Notes: generated from the sequence alone by a model not told the origin. DNA of 64,000 nt from CAVQXR01 sp046330455 (GCA_046330455.1 JAXLSU010000003.1:186001-250000), one strand, 5' to 3'; positions 34,115 through 42,877 are shown, counted from the first letter of the stretch. Numbers and translations: made by a program.

Positions 34115-34671
34115 CGCCGGCGACCACCGGCGCCACGAGCGCGGTCTGGGAGACGATCGCGAGCGAGGCCGCCGCCGAGAGCCCGCTCTGGGCGGCCGCG
34201 CTCCGGCCGCCGGAGAGCCGGGAGCGCCTGCCCGTGTTCTCGGCACTCGCCGACGACCGGTTCGGGCTTGCGCTCGAGACGATCTACGAGGGCTATCTCC
34301 TCCACTACGGGCGGCCGCGCCTGTTCGTTCCGGCCGACGCCGACACGGCAGTTCTGCTCGGTGACTACCTGTTCGCGCACGGGCTCGTCCGCCTCGCGGT
34401 CTCGGGCGGCGTCCCGGCGGTGTCCGACCTCGCCGAGCTGATCTCCGTCTCGACGCAGCTGCGCGCGGAGCAGGCCGATCCGGCACTCGACGGGCTCGCG
34501 TGGGCGGCGACGGCGGTCTGCCTCGGCCGTGATGCAGCGAGGCTCGAGCAGGCACGCTCGGCGCTGCGGCTCGACCGCGACCCGCGCGGGCTGCGGGCCC
34601 TCGCGCTCGCTGAGGCCGGAGAGGAGGCGCTCGCCCGCGCTCTTCGCACTCACGGCGACCGCGTCCAGTAA
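34111..34671 (+). CDS. Unknown protein coupled to hemL
   Basis: 186 residues, Ala/Leu-rich and helical throughout, without membrane segments. The segment TAVLLGDYLFAHGLVRLA loosely resembles the LLGDYLFARA helix of trans-polyprenyl synthases, and FVPADADT precedes it, but neither Asp-rich motif is present, so it would not be catalytic. A degenerate prenyl-synthase-like partner (HepS-like) is a weak guess; otherwise it is unknown. The GTG start overlaps the hemL stop by four bases, and its TAA stop forms part of the next promoter box. Confidence 0.7.
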   Translation: MTPATTGATSAVWETIASEAAAESPLWAAALRPPESRERLPVFSALADDRFGLALETIYEGYLLHYGRPRLFVPADADTAVLLGDYLFAHGLVRLAVSGGVPAVSDLAELISVSTQLRAEQADPALDGLAWAATAVCLGRDAARLEQARSALRLDRDPRGLRALALAEAGEEALARALRTHGDRVQ

Positions 34672-34674
34672 GAT
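34669..34674 (+). promoter_or_regulatory. -10 box of the 54-residue gene (leaderless)
   Basis: TAAGAT, made partly from the preceding TAA stop codon, lies nine bases before ATG at 34684. Confidence 0.5.
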
Positions 34675-34683
34675 CCTCGCGAC

Positions 34684-34848
34684 ATGGTCGATGCGATTCT
34701 CGGATTGCTGCTCGCGGCGGAGAAGCCGCCCGAGAAGGAGGGGCGCGACATCGTGCTCGCGATGCTCGTCGTCGGGCTCATCTTTCTCGGCGTGATCGTT
34801 CTCGGCGAGCTCTCGAAGGCGATCGCGCACCGCCGCCGCCGCCACTAG
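34684..34848 (+). CDS. Small single-pass membrane protein
   Basis: 54 residues: MVDAILGLLLAAEKPPEKEG, then one membrane helix (LAMLVVGLIFLGVIVLGEL) and a basic tail ending HRRRRH, giving a charged inside anchor. I do not recognise a family. A TAAGAT box nine bases before the ATG and the clean membrane topology favour a real gene. It lies between the hem block and the menaquinone decarboxylase gene. Confidence 0.6.
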   Translation: MVDAILGLLLAAEKPPEKEGRDIVLAMLVVGLIFLGVIVLGELSKAIAHRRRRH

Positions 34849-34898
34849 ATGCGCGGCACGGCGGCGCGTCCGACCCGAGCCGTCCCACCGTCCGGCTG

Positions 34899-36350
34899 AT
34901 GTCCTTCTCGTCTCTTCGCGACTGGATTGCGTGCCTCGAGCAGGCGGGCGAGCTGGCCGAGGTGACGGCCGAGGTCGATCCGTACCTCGAGCTGACGGAG
35001 ATCGTCGACCGCACGGTCAAGGCCGGCGGGCCCGCGCTGCTGTTCCGGAATCCGAAGGGCTCGCGGCACCCGGTGCTCGTGAACCAGTTCGGCACCGAGC
35101 GCCGCACGTGCCTGGCGTTCGGTGTCTCCTCGCTGGACGAGATCGGAAGACGCCTCGAGGGGGTCCTCGAGCTGCAGCCCCCGCAGGGGCTCGTCGAGAA
35201 GGTCAAGGGGCTCGGGAAGCTGAAGAAGCTCGCCGATTCGGTGCCGAGAACGGTTCGCAGCGGGCCATGTCAGGAGCTCGTGCTCGACCCGGACCTCGAT
35301 GTGCTCCCGATCCAGCACTGCTGGCCCGGTGACCCGGCGCCGTTCATCACGCTCCCGGCCGTGATCACGAGGGATCCGCGGACGGGAAGCCGCAACGTCG
35401 GCATGTACCGGATGCAGAAGATCGACGCGACCTCCACGTTCATGCACTGGCAGATCCACAAGGACGGGGCCGCGGACTGGCGCGGGATGGGAGACCGGCT
35501 CGAGGTCGCGGTCGCGCTCGGCCTCGATCCGATCACCGCCTACTCGGCGAGCGCGCCCCTCCCCAAGCACATCGACGAGCTCATGCTCGCCGGGTTCCTG
35601 CGGGGGGAGCCAGTCGAGCTCGTCCAGGCGAAGACGGTCGACCTCGAGGTGCCCGCCCAGGCCGAGATCGTGCTCGAGGGGTACATCGAGAAGGGGGAGC
35701 TCGGGATCGAAGGACCCTTCGGCGACCACACGGGCTACTACTCGCCGCAGGAGCCGTTCCCGGTCTTTCACCTGACGTGCATGACGATGCGCCGCGACGC
35801 GATCTACCCGTCGATCGTCGTCGGCGTGCCGCCGGCCGAGGACGCCTTCCTGGGGAAGGCCACCGAGCGCATCTTCCTGGCCCCGCTCCGCATGCTCGTG
35901 CCCGAGCTCGTCGACTACGACCTGCCCGTCGCCGGTGCGTTTCACAACTGTGTGATCGTCTCGATCCGCAAGGCGTTCCCCGGGCACGCGCGGAAAGTGA
36001 TGCACGCGATCTGGGGGCTCGGGATGCTGAGCCTGTCGAAGTCCGTCGTCGTCGTCGACGAGTTCGTGGACGTCCACGACTACGAGCAGGTCTTCTTCCA
36101 CGTGTGTGCGAACGTCGATCCCAAGCGTGACGTCGTGCTCACCGAGGGGCCGCTCGACCAGCTCGACCACGCCGCGGTCGCCCACTGTCTCGGGGGCAAG
36201 ATCGGCTTCGACGCCACGCACAAGTGGGAGGTCGAGGGCGGCCGGCCGTGGCCCGAGCGGATCGAGATGTCGAGCGAGGTGCGGGAGGCGGTCGACCGCC
36301 GCTGGGACGAGTTCGGGCTCACGCTCCCGGAGGGCCGCTCCCGACCGTAG
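34899..36350 (+). CDS. mqnL: UbiD-family decarboxylase, probably for menaquinone (futalosine pathway)
   Basis: 483 residues, typical UbiD length. Family elements are SSLRDWIACLEQAGELAEV, the prenylated-FMN and metal site around TSTFMHWQIHKDGAADW, EGPFGDHTGYYS with the catalytic acidic network, and RTVRSGPCQELV. UbiD enzymes use prenyl-FMN made by UbiX to decarboxylate aromatic acids; in futalosine-pathway organisms a UbiD/UbiX pair (MqnL/MqnM) acts on the prenylated naphthoate. Context with mqnA/C/E, menG and a UbiX homologue supports this, while true UbiD specificity is untested. Confidence 0.85.
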   Translation: MSFSSLRDWIACLEQAGELAEVTAEVDPYLELTEIVDRTVKAGGPALLFRNPKGSRHPVLVNQFGTERRTCLAFGVSSLDEIGRRLEGVLELQPPQGLVEKVKGLGKLKKLADSVPRTVRSGPCQELVLDPDLDVLPIQHCWPGDPAPFITLPAVITRDPRTGSRNVGMYRMQKIDATSTFMHWQIHKDGAADWRGMGDRLEVAVALGLDPITAYSASAPLPKHIDELMLAGFLRGEPVELVQAKTVDLEVPAQAEIVLEGYIEKGELGIEGPFGDHTGYYSPQEPFPVFHLTCMTMRRDAIYPSIVVGVPPAEDAFLGKATERIFLAPLRMLVPELVDYDLPVAGAFHNCVIVSIRKAFPGHARKVMHAIWGLGMLSLSKSVVVVDEFVDVHDYEQVFFHVCANVDPKRDVVLTEGPLDQLDHAAVAHCLGGKIGFDATHKWEVEGGRPWPERIEMSSEVREAVDRRWDEFGLTLPEGRSRP

Positions 36351-36381
36351 ACCGGCAGCCTTGCGTCGACCGCCACGTTCG

Positions 36382-36410
36382 TTGACAACAGGTTGTCCCG
36401 ACGGTTGGAT
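36382..36410 (+). promoter_or_regulatory. Promoter with overlapping palindrome before the Rieske operon
   Basis: TTGACA at 36382-36387 and TTGGAT at 36405-36410 stand 17 bases apart. The perfect palindrome GACAAC-AG-GTTGTC (36384-36397) overlaps the -35 box, as a repressor site would. This is one of the few promoters here with a consensus -35; the predicted leader is about 50 bases. Confidence 0.5.
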
Positions 36411-36467
36411 ATGGTCTGCGTTAGTGTGCGCCCCGGCGACGGTACGGGCAGGAAACAGGGGGATTCG

Positions 36468-37415
36468 GTGGCAGACGACGACCAGGGAAACGAGCCCGCA
36501 GCGCCCGAGGGCGACGGCGAGCATCACCTTCCCCGGCCCACGATCTGGCCCTTCCTGTTCGCCGGCGGCGTCGCGCTCCTGCTCGTCGGTGTCGCGCTCA
36601 ACTGGGTGATCTTCGGCATCGGTGCCGGGATCGCGGTCCTCGCCGGTGCGATCTGGGCCTGGGACCAGACGCGGTCTCACCGGGAGGTCGAGGAGATCCA
36701 CGAGGAGCAGCAGACGCGCGAGGCCGCGCTCGAGAAGGCCCTCGAGGAGGGCGAGGAGCCCGAGCGCTACGGCCGGAACGTCTTCCTCGAGCGCACGACG
36801 CTCGGCCTCGGCGCCCTGATCGGCGTCGGCGTGACCGTCCCCGTCGTCGCCGTTGCCGCGGCTCCGACGTTCATCGGCCAGGGCGACAAGGAGATCGACC
36901 TCGGTCCGATGACGAACTTCCCCAAGGGTCAGTTCATGATCACGCACTTCATCTCGCATCCTGACCAGGGCCCCGTCTCCCGGCGCACCGCCTACATCCG
37001 CAACAACGGCGAGACGGACAGGGGCCCGAGCTTCACGATCCTCTCGAACCGCTGCGTGCACCTCGGCTGCCCGGTTCAGCCGGCGGGCCCGACCGGCAGC
37101 ACGACGGAGCTCACCGCCGCCGACCAGCCCGTCGAGCTGATCCCCGCCCAGCCCGCGAACTTCGTCTGCCCCTGCCACGGCGGTGCCTACGACCTCGAGG
37201 GCAACGTCGTGTCGGGCCCGCCGGTGCGGGCGCTCGACCGCTACGAGTACTCGATCGTCGACGGGAACCTCGTGCTCGGCGATCGCTTCGCCGTCGCCGA
37301 GGTCGAGGGAACGGGCGCCGACGCGCAGATGCAGACCTACACGAGGCTCGATCCGGGCGAGCACGTCGACGGCCCCGAGGCGTGGCTGTACCCGGCAAGC
37401 CCGCAGGGGATCTGA
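36468..37415 (+). CDS. qcrA: Rieske iron-sulfur subunit of the menaquinol:cytochrome c reductase
   Basis: 315 residues. The N-terminal half has two helices (PFLFAGGVALLLVGVALNWV and the following segment), a charged cytoplasmic helix rich in E/R, and a third helix (LGLGALIGVGVTVPVVAVAA). The exported Rieske domain carries CVHLGC and CPCHGGAY, the two Cys-His pairs for the [2Fe-2S] cluster. The three-helix anchor resembles actinobacterial QcrA. The GTG at 36468 follows an AGGGGGA ribosome site; upstream in-frame codons have no family resemblance. It is the first gene of the qcr operon. Confidence 0.92.
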   Translation: MADDDQGNEPAAPEGDGEHHLPRPTIWPFLFAGGVALLLVGVALNWVIFGIGAGIAVLAGAIWAWDQTRSHREVEEIHEEQQTREAALEKALEEGEEPERYGRNVFLERTTLGLGALIGVGVTVPVVAVAAAPTFIGQGDKEIDLGPMTNFPKGQFMITHFISHPDQGPVSRRTAYIRNNGETDRGPSFTILSNRCVHLGCPVQPAGPTGSTTELTAADQPVELIPAQPANFVCPCHGGAYDLEGNVVSGPPVRALDRYEYSIVDGNLVLGDRFAVAEVEGTGADAQMQTYTRLDPGEHVDGPEAWLYPASPQGI

Positions 37416-37419
37416 GCGG

Positions 37420-38223
37420 ATGGCGGCGGCGGGCAAGTCCAGGCGAAAGCAGCAGGTCGAGGCGGCGCTGCTGATGCCGGTCGACTGGCTCGAGGAGCGC
37501 TCGGGCCTCGTCGGCGGCGTCAAGTACTTCCTGTTTCGCAACGTCCCGCGAGACCTGAACTGGTTCCAGACGCTCGGCTCGGCCACCCTGACCGCCTTCA
37601 TCGTGCAGGCGGTCACGGGCGTGATCCTCGCGATGTACTACAAGCCCGATCCCGACAAGGCGTGGGAGTCGATCGTGTTCATCACGAACGAGGTCGAGTG
37701 GGGCTGGCTCGTGCGCGGTATGCACCGCTGGGGTGCGAGCGTCTTCATCATCCTGCTCTTCTTCCACATGGGACGGGTGTTCCTGTTCGGCTCGTACAAG
37801 TACCCGCGCGAGCTCACGTGGCTGATCGGCGTGCTCCTGCTCGCGCTCGGCATGTTCGAGGGCTTCACGGGCTACCTCCTCCCGTGGGATCAGACGGCGT
37901 ACTGGGCCACGGTCGTCGGCATCAACATCAACGGCACCGGCCCGTTCGTCGGCCCGTTCCTCTCGAACATCCTGCGCGGGGGCTCGGAGATCGGATCGGA
38001 GACGCTCGCACGCTTCTACTCGATCCACATGCTCGTGCTGCCCGGCGCCCTGATAGGCCTGATCGGGCTCCACCTGTGGCTCGTGATCCGCCTCGGCGTC
38101 TCCTCGCCGCCGTGGTCGCGGGTCGCAGCCGGCCGTGAGCGGGTCGAGGTCGACGAGCGCAAGCGCGGCCTCGTCGAGCCGCGGCCCCGGGGTGGCAATC
38201 CGCGCGGGGGTGGGCACGTATGA
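37420..38223 (+). CDS. qcrB: Cytochrome b (b6-type, N-terminal four-helix part)
   Basis: 267 residues with four membrane helices. Heme ligands are His102 and His116 in GMHRWGASVFIILLFFHM and His203 and His218 in YSIHMLVLPGALIGLIGLHL. There are 14 residues between the second pair, the spacing typical of cytochrome b6 rather than mitochondrial b. GYLLPWDQTAYWATV is the quinol-site loop. The subunit is split as in Bacillus and cyanobacteria, with helices E-G on the next gene. The stop overlaps that gene (ATGA). Confidence 0.93.
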   Translation: MAAAGKSRRKQQVEAALLMPVDWLEERSGLVGGVKYFLFRNVPRDLNWFQTLGSATLTAFIVQAVTGVILAMYYKPDPDKAWESIVFITNEVEWGWLVRGMHRWGASVFIILLFFHMGRVFLFGSYKYPRELTWLIGVLLLALGMFEGFTGYLLPWDQTAYWATVVGININGTGPFVGPFLSNILRGGSEIGSETLARFYSIHMLVLPGALIGLIGLHLWLVIRLGVSSPPWSRVAAGRERVEVDERKRGLVEPRPRGGNPRGGGHV

Positions 38224-39023
38224 GCAGTCTCCGCGACGAGCAGCGCGCCGAGCACAAGCGCTACAAGGACGACGTCAAGAAGACGGGGAAGCCGTTCTTC
38301 CCGTACGCGATGTTCCACGACACCGTGATGTCGCTCGTCGTCGTCGGGGTGATCATCGGGCTCGCGTGCCTCTGGTACTTCGACTCGGGCGAGGAGCCCG
38401 GGGACGCCGGCATCCTCGGCCCCCGGTACACGGACAAGGCCGACCCGGGCACGACGAGCTTCGTGCCGCGACCGGACTGGTACTTCTACTTCCTGTTCTA
38501 CCTGCTGCGGATCTTCAAGTGGCCCGAGTCGGTGATCCTCGGCACGGTGGGGATCCCGACGATCGCCCTGATCCTCCTGATGGTGGTGCCGTTCATCGAC
38601 CGCCGCCGCGAGCGCCGGCTGTCCCGGCGCCCGGTCGCGGTCATCGCCTCGATCCTCGTGATCGTCTCGATGGGGGTGCTGACCTGGAAGGGCGCGACCG
38701 CCAAGGAGGGCGGGGGCGGCGCCGAGGTCGTGGACGAGTGGCTCGCCGCCCAGGGCATGGGCGAGGAGTTCCGGCCCGGGGCCGAGCTGTTCGCGCAGTC
38801 CGGCTGCCTGAACTGCCACTTCTACGTCAACACGGGGGCCGCGGTCGGGCCCGACCTGACGACCGAGGGGCTCAAGGGCCGCGGCGTCCAGTGGCAGATC
38901 GACCACCTGAAGGATCCGCAGTCCGTGAGTCCGGGCTCGATCATGCCGGCGTACGCCGGGCTCGGCGAGGAGAACCTGAAGGCGCTCGCGGAGTTCCTCG
39001 AGGCCTCCAAGGGCGGCGGCTAG
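38220..39023 (+). CDS. qcrC: Fused cytochrome b subunit IV / cytochrome c
   Basis: 267 residues. Residues 1-135 correspond to subunit IV: the first helix, then PRPDWYFYFLFYLLRIFK containing the PDWY version of the Qo-site PEWY motif, then a further helix. After a third membrane helix a class I cytochrome c domain begins, with CLNCH at 196-200 and the Met ligand in SIMPAY near 242. This fusion is the Bacillus QcrC arrangement and makes the complex an electron entry from menaquinol to a membrane-bound heme c. Confidence 0.93.
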   Translation: MSSLRDEQRAEHKRYKDDVKKTGKPFFPYAMFHDTVMSLVVVGVIIGLACLWYFDSGEEPGDAGILGPRYTDKADPGTTSFVPRPDWYFYFLFYLLRIFKWPESVILGTVGIPTIALILLMVVPFIDRRRERRLSRRPVAVIASILVIVSMGVLTWKGATAKEGGGGAEVVDEWLAAQGMGEEFRPGAELFAQSGCLNCHFYVNTGAAVGPDLTTEGLKGRGVQWQIDHLKDPQSVSPGSIMPAYAGLGEENLKALAEFLEASKGGG

Positions 39024-39045
39024 CCCGTCGGGCCGTGCCGCGGCC

Positions 39046-39630
39046 ATGCACGTCTTCCTCGGGATCACGGGCGCCTCGGGCGCGCCGTACGCTGCGCGGC
39101 TGCTCTCCGCGCTGACCGGAGCCGGCTGCCGGGTCGGGCTGTCGGCCTCGCGGGCCGGGATCGAGGTGCTTGCGACCGAGCTGTACGGCGAGCCGGCGCT
39201 GCCGCGCGAGGAGGTGCTGACGCGATTCACCGCCGGCGCCGAGGGCGTCGAGGTCTACGAGCCCCACGACTTCTCGGCCCCCTACGCGAGCGGCTCGGCG
39301 CGGGTCGATGCCTACGTCCTCTGCCCGTGCTCGATGGGGACGCTCGCCAGCGTGGCGGCAGGCACGATGGAGAACCTGATCCAGCGGGCGGCGTCGGTGG
39401 CCCTGAAGGAGGGGCGCCGCCTCGTGCTCGTCCCCCGCGAGACGCCGCTCTCGGCGATCCACCTCGAGAACATGCTGCGGGCGCGCAACGCCGGCGCGGT
39501 GATCCTGTTCGCCGCGCCGGGCTACTACCACGGGCCCGTCTCGATCGACGACCTCGTCGACTTCGTCGTGGCGCGGATCCTCGATCAGCTCGGCGTCGAG
39601 AACACGCTGATGAAGCGCTGGGGGCAGTGA
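39046..39630 (+). CDS. mqnM: UbiX-family flavin prenyltransferase
   Basis: 194 residues. The FMN/dimethylallyl-phosphate site appears as GITGASGAPYAARLL, then CPCSMGTLASVAAGTMENLI and the C-terminal LVPRETPLSAIHLENML. It makes prenylated FMN, the cofactor for UbiD-type decarboxylases such as the one encoded at 34899. In futalosine organisms this role is called MqnM; the assignment rests on context. It overlaps menG by four bases. Confidence 0.88.
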   Translation: MHVFLGITGASGAPYAARLLSALTGAGCRVGLSASRAGIEVLATELYGEPALPREEVLTRFTAGAEGVEVYEPHDFSAPYASGSARVDAYVLCPCSMGTLASVAAGTMENLIQRAASVALKEGRRLVLVPRETPLSAIHLENMLRARNAGAVILFAAPGYYHGPVSIDDLVDFVVARILDQLGVENTLMKRWGQ

Positions 39631-40322
39631 GCGACTACCGCTCCGGGCGCCTTGACCCCCGGGCGGTCGAGCGCATGTTCGACCGGATCTCCCCCGTCTA
39701 CGACGTCATGAACCGGGTGATGACGGTCGGGCTCGACCAGCGTTGGCGCCGGCGCGCCGCCGCGCAGGTCGTACGTCCGGGCGACCGCGTGCTGGACGCA
39801 TGCTGCGGCACGGGCGACTTCGCGCTCGCAGCCGCGAGGGCCGGCGGTACCGTCGTCGGTCTCGACTTCGCCGAGCAGATGCTGATCAGGGCCTGCGAGA
39901 AGGCCCCGGGGATCGACTGGGTTCGGGGCGACCTGCTCGCCCTCCCGTTTCCGGACGCCTCGTTCGACGTCGCGACCGTCGGCTTCGGCGTGCGGAACGT
40001 CGCCGACCTCGGCGCCGGCTTCGCGGAGCTGCGCCGGGTGCTCCGGCCCGGAGGGCGCCTCGCCTGCCTCGAGATCACGCGGCCGCGCGGCGCCCTGCGA
40101 CCCTTCTTCCGGATCTGGTTCGACGGCATCGTCCCGGTACTCGGAGACGTCCTGCCGGGAGGCGAGGCCTACACGTACCTGCCCGCGAGCGTCAGGCGCT
40201 TTCCCGGCCCGGCCGAGCTCGCCGATCTGCTCGGCCGCGCGGGATTCGTCCAGGTACGCTGGGAGATGTTGGGTGGGGGCATCGTCGCCCTGCACACGGC
40301 TTCTACTGGCGTCGTCGAGTGA
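39627..40322 (+). CDS. menG: Demethylmenaquinone methyltransferase
   Basis: 231-residue UbiE/MenG family SAM methyltransferase. Residues about 16-35 (VERMFDRISPVYDVMNRVMT) and the SAM motif VLDACCGTGDFALAAA are diagnostic, as are FGVRNVADLGAGFAELRRVL and the C-terminal EAYTYLPASVRRFPG. It adds the final methyl group to the naphthoquinone ring. Intact copy; a broken copy lies 1.6 kb downstream. Coupled to its neighbours by GTGA overlaps at both ends. Confidence 0.94.
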   Translation: MSDYRSGRLDPRAVERMFDRISPVYDVMNRVMTVGLDQRWRRRAAAQVVRPGDRVLDACCGTGDFALAAARAGGTVVGLDFAEQMLIRACEKAPGIDWVRGDLLALPFPDASFDVATVGFGVRNVADLGAGFAELRRVLRPGGRLACLEITRPRGALRPFFRIWFDGIVPVLGDVLPGGEAYTYLPASVRRFPGPAELADLLGRAGFVQVRWEMLGGGIVALHTASTGVVE

Positions 40323-41239
40323 ACGCAATCGCAACCATCCGCTCCGCGCCGGGGCTCAGGGACTACCTGGACCGGCTCGAGGCCCGGCTCGAGGCCGCGG
40401 TCGCCTCTCACCCCGGGGCGGTTGCCGAGGTGGGCACGGAGACGCTCGCCGCGGGCGGCAAGCGGCTGCGACCGGCCCTGACGTTCCTGGCGACGCCGCT
40501 CGAGCACCGTGCCGGCGAGCGTGCCGTGCTGGCCGGAGCGGCGGTGGAGCTCGTCCACATGGCGACGCTCGTCCACGACGACATGCTCGACGGCGCACCG
40601 GTCCGGCGCGGCCGGCCGACGGCGTGGGCAACGCACGGCACCGGCGTCGCGAAGGCCGTCGGCGACCACCTGTTCGCGCGCGCGTTCGCCGAGCTGGCCC
40701 GTACGGGTGACGAGGCAGCCGTTCGAGTGCTCGCGGAGGCCGCGCTCGCACTCGCCCGCGGCGAGGCGCTGCAGCGGCGGCAGGCGTTCCGGCCCGATAC
40801 GAGCGTCGACGACTACCTGCTTCGCTGCTCGCTCAAGACCGGGAAGCTCTTCGAGGCCTCCTGCCTGCTCGGCGGCGGCCGCGAGCAGCTCGGCGAGTTC
40901 GGGCTCGCGCTCGGGATCGCCTTCCAGATCGTGGACGACATCCTCGACTGCGCAGGCGACTTCGACACGACCGGGAAGGCGCCGGGCGTCGACCTCAGGG
41001 ACGGGACACCGACCCTCCCGCTGATCTTCGCTGCCGAGGAGGACCGGCACGTGCGCCGCGCGCTCTCGGGAGCCCTCGTCGCGGACGCGCTCGAGCGCGT
41101 CGCGGCAACGAGCGCGCTCGAGCGGTCGCGGGCGCTCGCGCTCGCCTACGCGGACCGCGCGAGGGCGCAGCTCGACAGCGAGCCCGACAGCGAGGCGCTC
41201 GAGGCTCTGACCTACGCGGTCGTCGACAGGGAGCACTGA
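40319..41239 (+). CDS. Trans-polyprenyl diphosphate synthase (menaquinone side chain)
   Basis: 306 residues. The first Asp-rich motif is in LVHDDMLDGAPVRRG and the second in FQIVDDILDCAGD; GGKRLRPAL near residue 41 is the usual substrate-binding segment. It elongates farnesyl or geranylgeranyl diphosphate to the chain used for menaquinone; product length cannot be read with certainty. The GTG start overlaps the menG stop. Intact first copy of the duplicated pair. Confidence 0.9.
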   Translation: MNAIATIRSAPGLRDYLDRLEARLEAAVASHPGAVAEVGTETLAAGGKRLRPALTFLATPLEHRAGERAVLAGAAVELVHMATLVHDDMLDGAPVRRGRPTAWATHGTGVAKAVGDHLFARAFAELARTGDEAAVRVLAEAALALARGEALQRRQAFRPDTSVDDYLLRCSLKTGKLFEASCLLGGGREQLGEFGLALGIAFQIVDDILDCAGDFDTTGKAPGVDLRDGTPTLPLIFAAEEDRHVRRALSGALVADALERVAATSALERSRALALAYADRARAQLDSEPDSEALEALTYAVVDREH

Positions 41240-41267
41240 TGGTGCGGGCGGATGGGAGCACGGGACG

Positions 41268-41941
41268 CCTGACCCCCGGGCGGTCGAGCGCATGTTCGAC
41301 CGGATCTCCCTCGTCTACGACGTCATGAACTGGGTGATGACGGTCGGGCTCGACCGGCGTTGGCGCCGTGCTGCGCCGCCGCGCAGGTCGTACGTCAGCG
41401 ACCGCGTGCTGGACGGCTGCTGCGGCACGGGCGACTTCGCGCTGCAGCCGCGAGGGCCGGCGGTACTGTCGTCGGTCTCGACTTCGCCGAGCAGATGCTG
41501 ATCAGGGCCTGCGAGAAGGCCTCGGGGATCGACTGGGTTCGGGGCGACCTGCTCGCCCTCCCGTTTCCGGACGCCTCGTTCGACGTCGCGACCGTCGGCT
41601 TCGGCGTGCGGAACGTCGCCGACCTCGGCGCCGGCTTCGCGGAGCTGCGCCGGGTGCTCCGGCCCGGAGGGCGCCTTCGCCTGCCTGGAGATCACGCGGC
41701 CGCGCGGCGCCCTGCGACCCTTCTTCCGGATCTGGCCTGACGGGCATCGTCCCGGTACTCGGAGACGTCCTGCCGGGAGGCGAGCTTCACACGTACCTGC
41801 CCGCGAGCGTCAGGGCGTTTTCCCGGCCCGGCCGAGCTCGCCGATCTGCTCGGCCGCGCGGGATTCGTCCAGGTACGCTGGGAGATGTTGGGTGGGGGCA
41901 TCGTCGCCCTGCACACGGCTTCTACTGGCGTCGTCGAGTGA
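41268..41941 (+). pseudogene. Broken second copy of menG
   Basis: Matches 39651-40322 closely at nucleotide level but begins at codon 9 of menG, without its start, and shifts frame repeatedly. Recognisable pieces include VERMFDRISLVYDVMNWVMT, then after frame changes the LLIRACEK-like and GDLLALPFPDASFDVATVGF segments. Indels occur for example near 41360, 41393, 41450, 41675 and 41737. It could not make a functional methyltransferase. If real, a pseudogene; it may be an assembly artefact. Confidence 0.85.
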
Positions 41942-42849
41942 ACGCAATCGCAACCATCCGCTCCGCGCCGGGGCTCAGGACTACCTGGACCGGCTCGAGG
42001 CCCGCTCGCCCGAGGCCGCGGTCGCCTCTCACCCCGGGGCGGTTGCCGAGGTGGGCACGGAGACGCTCGCCGCGGGCGGCAAGCGGCTGCGACCGGCCCT
42101 GACGTTCTGGGCGACGCCGCTCGAGCACCGTGCCGGCGAGCGTGCCGTGCTGGCCGGAGCGGCGGTGGAGCTCGTCCACATGGCGACGCCTTCGTCCACG
42201 ACGACATGCTCGACGGCGCACCTGGTCCGGCGCGGCCGGCCGACGGTGCGGGCAACGCACGGCACCGGCGTCGCGAAGCCGTCGGCGACCACCTGTTCGC
42301 GCGTTCGCCGAGCTGGCCCGTACGGGTGACGAGGCAGCCGTTCGAGTGCTCGCGGAGGCCGCGCTCACCCTCGCCCGCGGCGAGGCGCTGCAGCGGCGGC
42401 AGGCGTTCCGGCCTGATACGAGCGTCGACGACTACCTGCTTCGCTGCTCGCTCAAGACCGGGAAGCTCTTCGAGGGTTCTCCTGCCCGTCGGCAGGCTGC
42501 GAGCAGCTCGGCGAGTTCGGGCCGCGCTCGGGATCGCCTTCCAGATCGTGGACGACATCCCGACTGCGCAGGCGACTTCGACACGACCGGAAGGCAAGCC
42601 GGGCGTCGACCTCGACGACACTGACCTCCCGCTGATCTTCGCTGCCGAGGAGGACTGGCACGTGCGCCGCGCGCTCTCGAGCCCTCGTCGCGGACGCGCC
42701 TCGAGCGCGTCGCGGCAACGAGCGCGCTCGAGCGGTCGCGGGCGCTCGCGCTCGCCTACGCAGACCGCGCGAGGGCGCAGCTCGACAGCGGGCCCGACAG
42801 CGAGGCGCTCGAGGCTCTGACCTACGCGGTCGTCGACAGGGAGCACTGA
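41938..42849 (+). pseudogene. Broken second copy of the polyprenyl synthase gene
   Basis: Starts with the same GTG and NAIATIRSAPGL as the intact copy, then loses the frame at a GGG to GG change near 41978 and many times afterwards. The first Asp-rich region is disrupted by an insertion near 42190, and the second by a deletion near 42560. The end (ALTYAVVDREH in one frame) is identical to the intact gene. No frame could yield an active enzyme. Confidence 0.85.
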
Positions 42850-42877
42850 TGGCGCGGGCGGATGGGAGCACGGGACG

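Larger units (their letters stand above)
39650..42877 (+). repeat. 1.6-kb direct tandem duplication covering menG and the polyprenyl synthase gene
   Basis: Unit A spans about 39650-41267 and unit B about 41268-42877, head to tail. The match runs from the CTTGACCCCC/CCTGACCCCC start to the shared end GATGGGAGCACGGGACG, with long identical stretches. Unit A carries intact genes; unit B differs by many one- or two-base insertions and deletions and some substitutions, with a net loss of about seven bases. A short CGGG-type similarity lies at the junction. Either a decayed real duplication or a low-quality assembly duplicate. Confidence 0.9.

Noticed and set aside
34845..37616. Minus-strand open frame of more than 900 codons across the UbiD and Rieske genes
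   Set aside because: Composition artefact of strongly biased third codon positions; the plus strand carries two diagnostic genes.
41267..41945. Second copy of menG as a functional paralogue with an alternative frame
   Set aside because: Conserved segments fall in different frames and no single frame spans the SAM site and the C-terminus.
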